NCBI RefSeq assembly: GCF_014647795.1
Contig: NZ_BMPW01000009.1
Location: forward strand, 186,001 to 250,000
Direction: 5' to 3'
DNA: 64,000 nucleotides
Source of the DNA: Actinoplanes campanulatus
GTDB lineage: Bacteria; Actinomycetota; Actinomycetes; Mycobacteriales; Micromonosporaceae
Positions 60,884 to 64,000 of the stretch are shown in pieces. Under the pieces are notes generated by a model. The model worked only from the letters and a program-made list of their open reading frames with translations. It ran no database searches and was not told where the DNA came from. The position numbers were made by a program, and so were the translations under genes. The stretch's first letter is position 1, and each line of letters begins with the position of its first letter.

Positions 60884-61629
60884 GCGTCCCGCCTGCCGAA
60901 CAGCCACCCGGCCAGGGCCAGCAGCGCCGCCACCCACGCCGACATCACCAGCCCGGCGGTCACCGGGGCGACGTCGTGGTCGCCCACCTCGTTCAGGAAC
61001 ATGTGCGCCCCCACGATGTCCGGCAGGTAGACGGCCGCGCTGGTCACCTTGGTCAGCAGGTAGGACACCGAGACGACCGAGGTGTTCACCACCAGCACGG
61101 TCAGCGTGACGATCCCGTTGCGGAAGATCAGCGTGAGGGCGTACGCCAGCAGCCCGATCAGCACCCAGTAGAGGACCGCGCCGGCCAGCCGCCCGGGCGC
61201 CGGCGACGGCACCAGTGAACCGTGCACCAGCCGGGTCAGCGCCAGCGTCGCCACCGTCGTGACCAGCCCCTGCACCGCCACCACCAGCGTCAGCGCGGCG
61301 CCCTTGGCGGTCAGCAGCCGGGCCCGCCGGGGCATCGCCGCCAGCGTGGTGGTGAGCTGCCGGGCGCCCGGCGCGTCCTCCCCGGTGGGCGTGTACTCGC
61401 TGCTCACCGTCACCACGCCGAGGATCATCGCGCCCAGCACGCCGATGCCCAGCGTCTGGAACCCCAGGTCGGAGGAGTCGGTGTAGAGGCCCTCGGCGAT
61501 CGCCCGGCGGGTGCTCCCGGCCGACACGAACACCAGCGCCGGCGCGGCCAGGAAACCCACCAGCAGCCCGATCCAGGCGGTCCGCAGCCCGAGCAGTTTC
61601 CGCAGCTCGGCGTCGAGCAGGCTCACCAC
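60880..61629 (-). CDS. ABC-2 type permease subunit, first
   Basis: The 249-residue permease has six membrane segments, an N-terminal LDAELRKLLGLRTAWIGLLV helix and the MPRRARLL loop. It overlaps the ATPase stop by seven bases and the second permease by four. It is likely to export a peptide, lipid or antimicrobial compound, under the two-component system encoded divergently. Confidence 0.85.
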   Translation of the reverse strand: MVSLLDAELRKLLGLRTAWIGLLVGFLAAPALVFVSAGSTRRAIAEGLYTDSSDLGFQTLGIGVLGAMILGVVTVSSEYTPTGEDAPGARQLTTTLAAMPRRARLLTAKGAALTLVVAVQGLVTTVATLALTRLVHGSLVPSPAPGRLAGAVLYWVLIGLLAYALTLIFRNGIVTLTVLVVNTSVVSVSYLLTKVTSAAVYLPDIVGAHMFLNEVGDHDVAPVTAGLVMSAWVAALLALAGWLFGRRDA

Positions 61630-62333
61630 GACACGCCCTCGCTCCCGGTCTTCGCCAGGAACGCGTCCTCCAGGGTGGCGTGGCCGCCGACCACCTCGGC
61701 CAGCTCACCGGCCGCCACCACCCGGCCGTGGTCGATGATCACCACGTCGTCCACGGTCTCCGCCAGCTCACCCATCAGGTGGCTGGAGAGCAGCACTGTC
61801 CGCCCGGCGGCCGCGCTGTCCCGCAGGAACGTGCGCATCCACCGGATCCCGGCCGGGTCCAGCCCGTTCACCGGCTCGTCCAGGATCAGCACCGGCGGAT
61901 CGCCGAGCAGCGCGGTGGCCAGCCCCAGACGGCGGCTCATCCCGAGCGAGAACCGGCCGGCCCGCTTGCCCGCCTCGGCGCCCAGCCCGACCAGGTCCAG
62001 CACCTCGCCGACGCGGGAGCGGGGCAGCCCGTTGCTCGCCGCCACCCAGCGCAGATGCGACCGCGCCGACCGGGAACGGTGGGCCCCGCTGCCGTCCAAC
62101 AGCGCCCCGGCCACGGTGAGCGGGCGGTCGTGGTCGGCGTACCGGCGGCCGTCGATCAGGGCGGTCCCGCCCTGCGGACGGTCCAGGCCGAGCAGCACCC
62201 GCAGCGTGGTCGTCTTGCCCGCGCCGTTCGGCCCGAGGAACCCGGTCACCCGCCCGGGACGTGCCGTGAAACTCACCTCGTGCAGGACCCGGGTCCGGCC
62301 GCGGACCCGGGTGACACCATCGATCGTGATCAT
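61623..62333 (-). CDS. ABC transporter ATP-binding protein
   Basis: The 236-residue ATPase has Walker A GFLGPNGAGKTTT, signature FSLGMSRRLGLA (SLGMS in place of LSGGQ), Walker B VLILDEPVNGLDP and the switch His in SSHLMGE. It energises the two permeases downstream, with which it is translationally coupled. The order matches exporters for bacteriocins or lipid-active antibiotics. It is divergent from a two-component system, often the sensor of the exported or imposed compound. Confidence 0.92.
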   Translation of the reverse strand: MITIDGVTRVRGRTRVLHEVSFTARPGRVTGFLGPNGAGKTTTLRVLLGLDRPQGGTALIDGRRYADHDRPLTVAGALLDGSGAHRSRSARSHLRWVAASNGLPRSRVGEVLDLVGLGAEAGKRAGRFSLGMSRRLGLATALLGDPPVLILDEPVNGLDPAGIRWMRTFLRDSAAAGRTVLLSSHLMGELAETVDDVVIIDHGRVVAAGELAEVVGGHATLEDAFLAKTGSEGVSW

Positions 62334-62432
62334 AGGAGGAGTCAACCGGCGGCCCGGCGCGGCCACATCGGACCGTGCTCCGGGATTCCGCCATCCGTCT
62401 ACGACCCAGGTCCGAGGAATAGAGTCGGCCCG

Positions 62433-63278
62433 GTGAACGCCAACCCCCGGCCCGCGTGGCGCAGCCGTGCCGTGCCGGTCGTCGTGGTCGTCGCCGCGGT
62501 GCTGATCATGGCCATGTGCACGGTCGGGACGTCCGGCCCGCTGTCCCGGATCATCCCGGTGGTGATCGGCGGCGGGGCGGCCACCGCGGCGGTGTGGGCG
62601 GTGCGCCGGTGGCGGGCCGACCGGGCCGCCTACGAGCGGCGGCTCACCGAGTGGGCGGCCACCGAGGCGGTGCTGGCCGAACGGCTGCACATCGCCCGCG
62701 ACCTGCATGATCTCGTGTCGCACGGGCTCGGGCTGATCACCGTACGGGCGGCGGCCACCCGGCACCTGCCCGCGCCCGCCGAGGTGCGGTCCGCCCTCGA
62801 CGACATCGAGGAGACCAGCCGCGACGCCACCGCCGAACTGCGCCGCATGCTCGGCGTGCTCCGTGAGCCCACCGCGCCCGGCCCGCGCGCGCCGGTGGAG
62901 GGCCTCGACGCGCTGCCCGGCATCGTCGCCGCGGCCGGGGCCGCCGGGGTGCGGGCCCGGCTGCACGCCGGTGAGCTCGGGGACGTGCCGCCGGGCGTAC
63001 AGGTGGCGGTCTGCCGGACGGTCCGGGAGGGCCTCGCCAACACGGCCCGGCATGCCGGGCCGGCCGACGCCACGGTCCGGGTGCGCCGCGACGGGGGACA
63101 CGTGGTGGTGAGCGTGGCCGACAGCGGACCGGCCCACGGCTGGCGGCCCACCCCGGGCGCCGGGCACGGCCTCGCCGGACTGCGGGAACGCGTCGGCAGC
63201 CTGGGCGGCACGCTGTCGGCGGAGCGGGTCGAGGCGGGCTTCCGCCTCACCGCCCGGATCCCGGACGAGGTCCGATGA
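62433..63278 (+). CDS. NarL-type sensor histidine kinase
   Basis: The 281-residue kinase has two membrane segments near the N terminus, the HisKA_3 phosphoacceptor in HIARDLHDLVSHGLG, and a compact ATPase domain (GLANTARHAG, VADSGP, GHGLAGLRERVG). The short sensor region suggests that it senses through its membrane part, as in DesK-like or antibiotic-sensing kinases. TAGAGT lies seven bases before the GTG at 62433 and no ribosome site is present, so a leaderless start is likely. Confidence 0.9.
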   Translation: MNANPRPAWRSRAVPVVVVVAAVLIMAMCTVGTSGPLSRIIPVVIGGGAATAAVWAVRRWRADRAAYERRLTEWAATEAVLAERLHIARDLHDLVSHGLGLITVRAAATRHLPAPAEVRSALDDIEETSRDATAELRRMLGVLREPTAPGPRAPVEGLDALPGIVAAAGAAGVRARLHAGELGDVPPGVQVAVCRTVREGLANTARHAGPADATVRVRRDGGHVVVSVADSGPAHGWRPTPGAGHGLAGLRERVGSLGGTLSAERVEAGFRLTARIPDEVR

Positions 63279-63952
63279 GCGAAGAGGTCACCCGGGTTCT
63301 GGTGGTGGACGATCAGCCGCTGCTCCGGCAGAGCCTCGCCATGATCCTCGGGCACGAGCCGGACATCGAGGTGGCCGGGCAGGCGGCGGACGGGGCCGGG
63401 GCGGTGCTGCGGGCCCGGGCGGCACGGCCGGACGTGGTGCTCATGGACGTACGCATGCCCGGTGTCGACGGTCTTGAAGCGACCCGGCGGATCTGCGCCG
63501 ACCCGGCCCTGACCGGCATCCGGGTGCTGGTGCTCAGCATGTTCGAGCTGGACGAGTACGTCTACGAGGCCCTCCAGGCGGGAGCGTCCGGTTTCCTGCT
63601 CAAGGACGCCCGGCCGGAGGACCTGGTGGAGGCGGTCCGGCGCACCGGCCGGGGCGAGTCGCTGTTCGCCCCGTCGATCCTCACCCGGCTGGTGGCCCAC
63701 TACGTGGCGGCGCCCCGGCCGGAACGGGTCCGCGCGCTGCGGCATCTCACGCCCCGCGAGGTGGAGGTGCTCGCCCTGATCGGCAAGGGCCTGGCCAACG
63801 ACGAGATCGCCACGGCGCTGGCCATCTCGGTCAAGACGGTGAAGACCCACATCACCCACCTGCTCGCCAAACTGGCCGCCCGCGACCGCGCCCAGTTGGT
63901 GATCGCCGCCTTCAACGCCGGCCTGGTCCGCCCCCGCGCCTGGACGCCTTGA
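63275..63952 (+). CDS. NarL/LuxR-family response regulator
   Basis: The 225-residue protein has a full receiver domain (VLVVDDQPLLRQSLA, phospho-Asp in VVLMDVRMPGVDGLE, Lys in FLLKDARPEDL) and a LuxR helix-turn-helix (LTPREVEVLALIGKGLANDEIA, VKTVKTHITHLLAKL). It starts in the stop of the kinase gene (ATGA), making a coupled pair. It probably controls the divergent ABC exporter. Confidence 0.94.
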   Translation: MSEEVTRVLVVDDQPLLRQSLAMILGHEPDIEVAGQAADGAGAVLRARAARPDVVLMDVRMPGVDGLEATRRICADPALTGIRVLVLSMFELDEYVYEALQAGASGFLLKDARPEDLVEAVRRTGRGESLFAPSILTRLVAHYVAAPRPERVRALRHLTPREVEVLALIGKGLANDEIATALAISVKTVKTHITHLLAKLAARDRAQLVIAAFNAGLVRPRAWTP

Positions 63953-63983
63953 ACCCCGATCGGCGAGGTGCCACGGTGTTCAC

Positions 63984-64000
63984 ATGACTGACATCGATGT
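63984..64000 (+). CDS. Possible start of a further gene, cut by the window edge
   Basis: An ATG at 63984 opens MTDID before the window ends. It lies 31 bp after the response regulator stop. Nothing more can be said. Confidence 0.3.

Overview
The window is high-GC DNA with very strong third-position GC bias, GTG and TTG starts, ATGA/GTGA-coupled genes and likely leaderless promoters. This points to a filamentous actinobacterium. The gene content (two exopolysaccharide loci, secreted CBM20 proteins, many Tat substrates, a LuxR-rich regulatory set) suggests a member of the Micromonosporaceae such as Actinoplanes. That assignment is inference; no rRNA or tRNA gene was seen.

Layout. (1) 1-4.6 kb: the 5' part of an EF-G-like GTPase preceded by a 35-codon leader ORF, a CPBP protease, a DHA2 drug exporter, an 84-bp tandem repeat and a small kinase of the aminoglycoside phosphotransferase fold. 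(2) 4.7-8.6 kb: a three-gene coupled operon (unknown protein, MoxR ATPase, metallopeptidase-like VWA protein), followed by about 1.2 kb without a convincing gene. (3) 9.8-17.5 kb: a response regulator, VanZ, and exopolysaccharide locus I (glycosyltransferase, CapD-like dehydratase, UDP-HexNAc dehydrogenase, initiating sugar-phosphate transferase, PLP-fold protein). Locus I has an intrinsic terminator-like hairpin with a T tract in its leader. (4) 17.5-20.5 kb: an EamA-like membrane protein, a candidate structured RNA, a small conserved protein and a repeat-rich gene-poor stretch. (5) 20.5-31 kb: a DoxX-like protein, a coupled cassette resembling a type VII-secreted lipase, formaldehyde dehydrogenase, a Tat-exported intradiol dioxygenase, a membrane protein with its regulator, a STAND/TPR NTPase, and an Old Yellow Enzyme with a divergent MerR regulator. 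(6) 31-46 kb: a Tat-exported phosphoesterase and exopolysaccharide locus II (Wzx, Wzy, Wzz-like, GT, aminotransferase, deacetylase), with two paralogous FemAB-like GNAT proteins flanking a SalA-like flavin monooxygenase and a third FemAB-like gene across a divergent promoter. (7) 46-51.8 kb: a secreted subtilase carrying a starch-binding domain, then a group of STAS/ATPase/LuxR stress-signalling genes. (8) 51.8-58.2 kb: a complete glycerol regulon (IclR-GlpK, and divergently GlpF-GlpK2-GlpD). (9) 58.2-64 kb: a decayed alpha-amylase, a CDP-alcohol phosphatidyltransferase, an ABC-2 exporter, a two-component system and the first bases of another gene.

How the parts fit. Exopolysaccharide loci I and II look like two halves of one Wzx/Wzy pathway. 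Locus I supplies the 4,6-dehydratase, the uronic acid dehydrogenase and the initiating transferase; locus II supplies the matching sugar aminotransferase, flippase, polymerase and chain-length protein. The glycerol genes form uptake, phosphorylation and oxidation under an IclR regulator. The most unusual items are the leader ORF before the EF-G paralogue, the attenuator-like hairpin before the polysaccharide operon, the flavin monooxygenase set inside the polysaccharide locus, the secreted lipase cassette, the protease-CBM20 fusion with a perfect operator-like palindrome, the amylase pseudogene lacking its catalytic core, and a pair of near-identical 130-bp elements in opposite orientation 11 kb apart.
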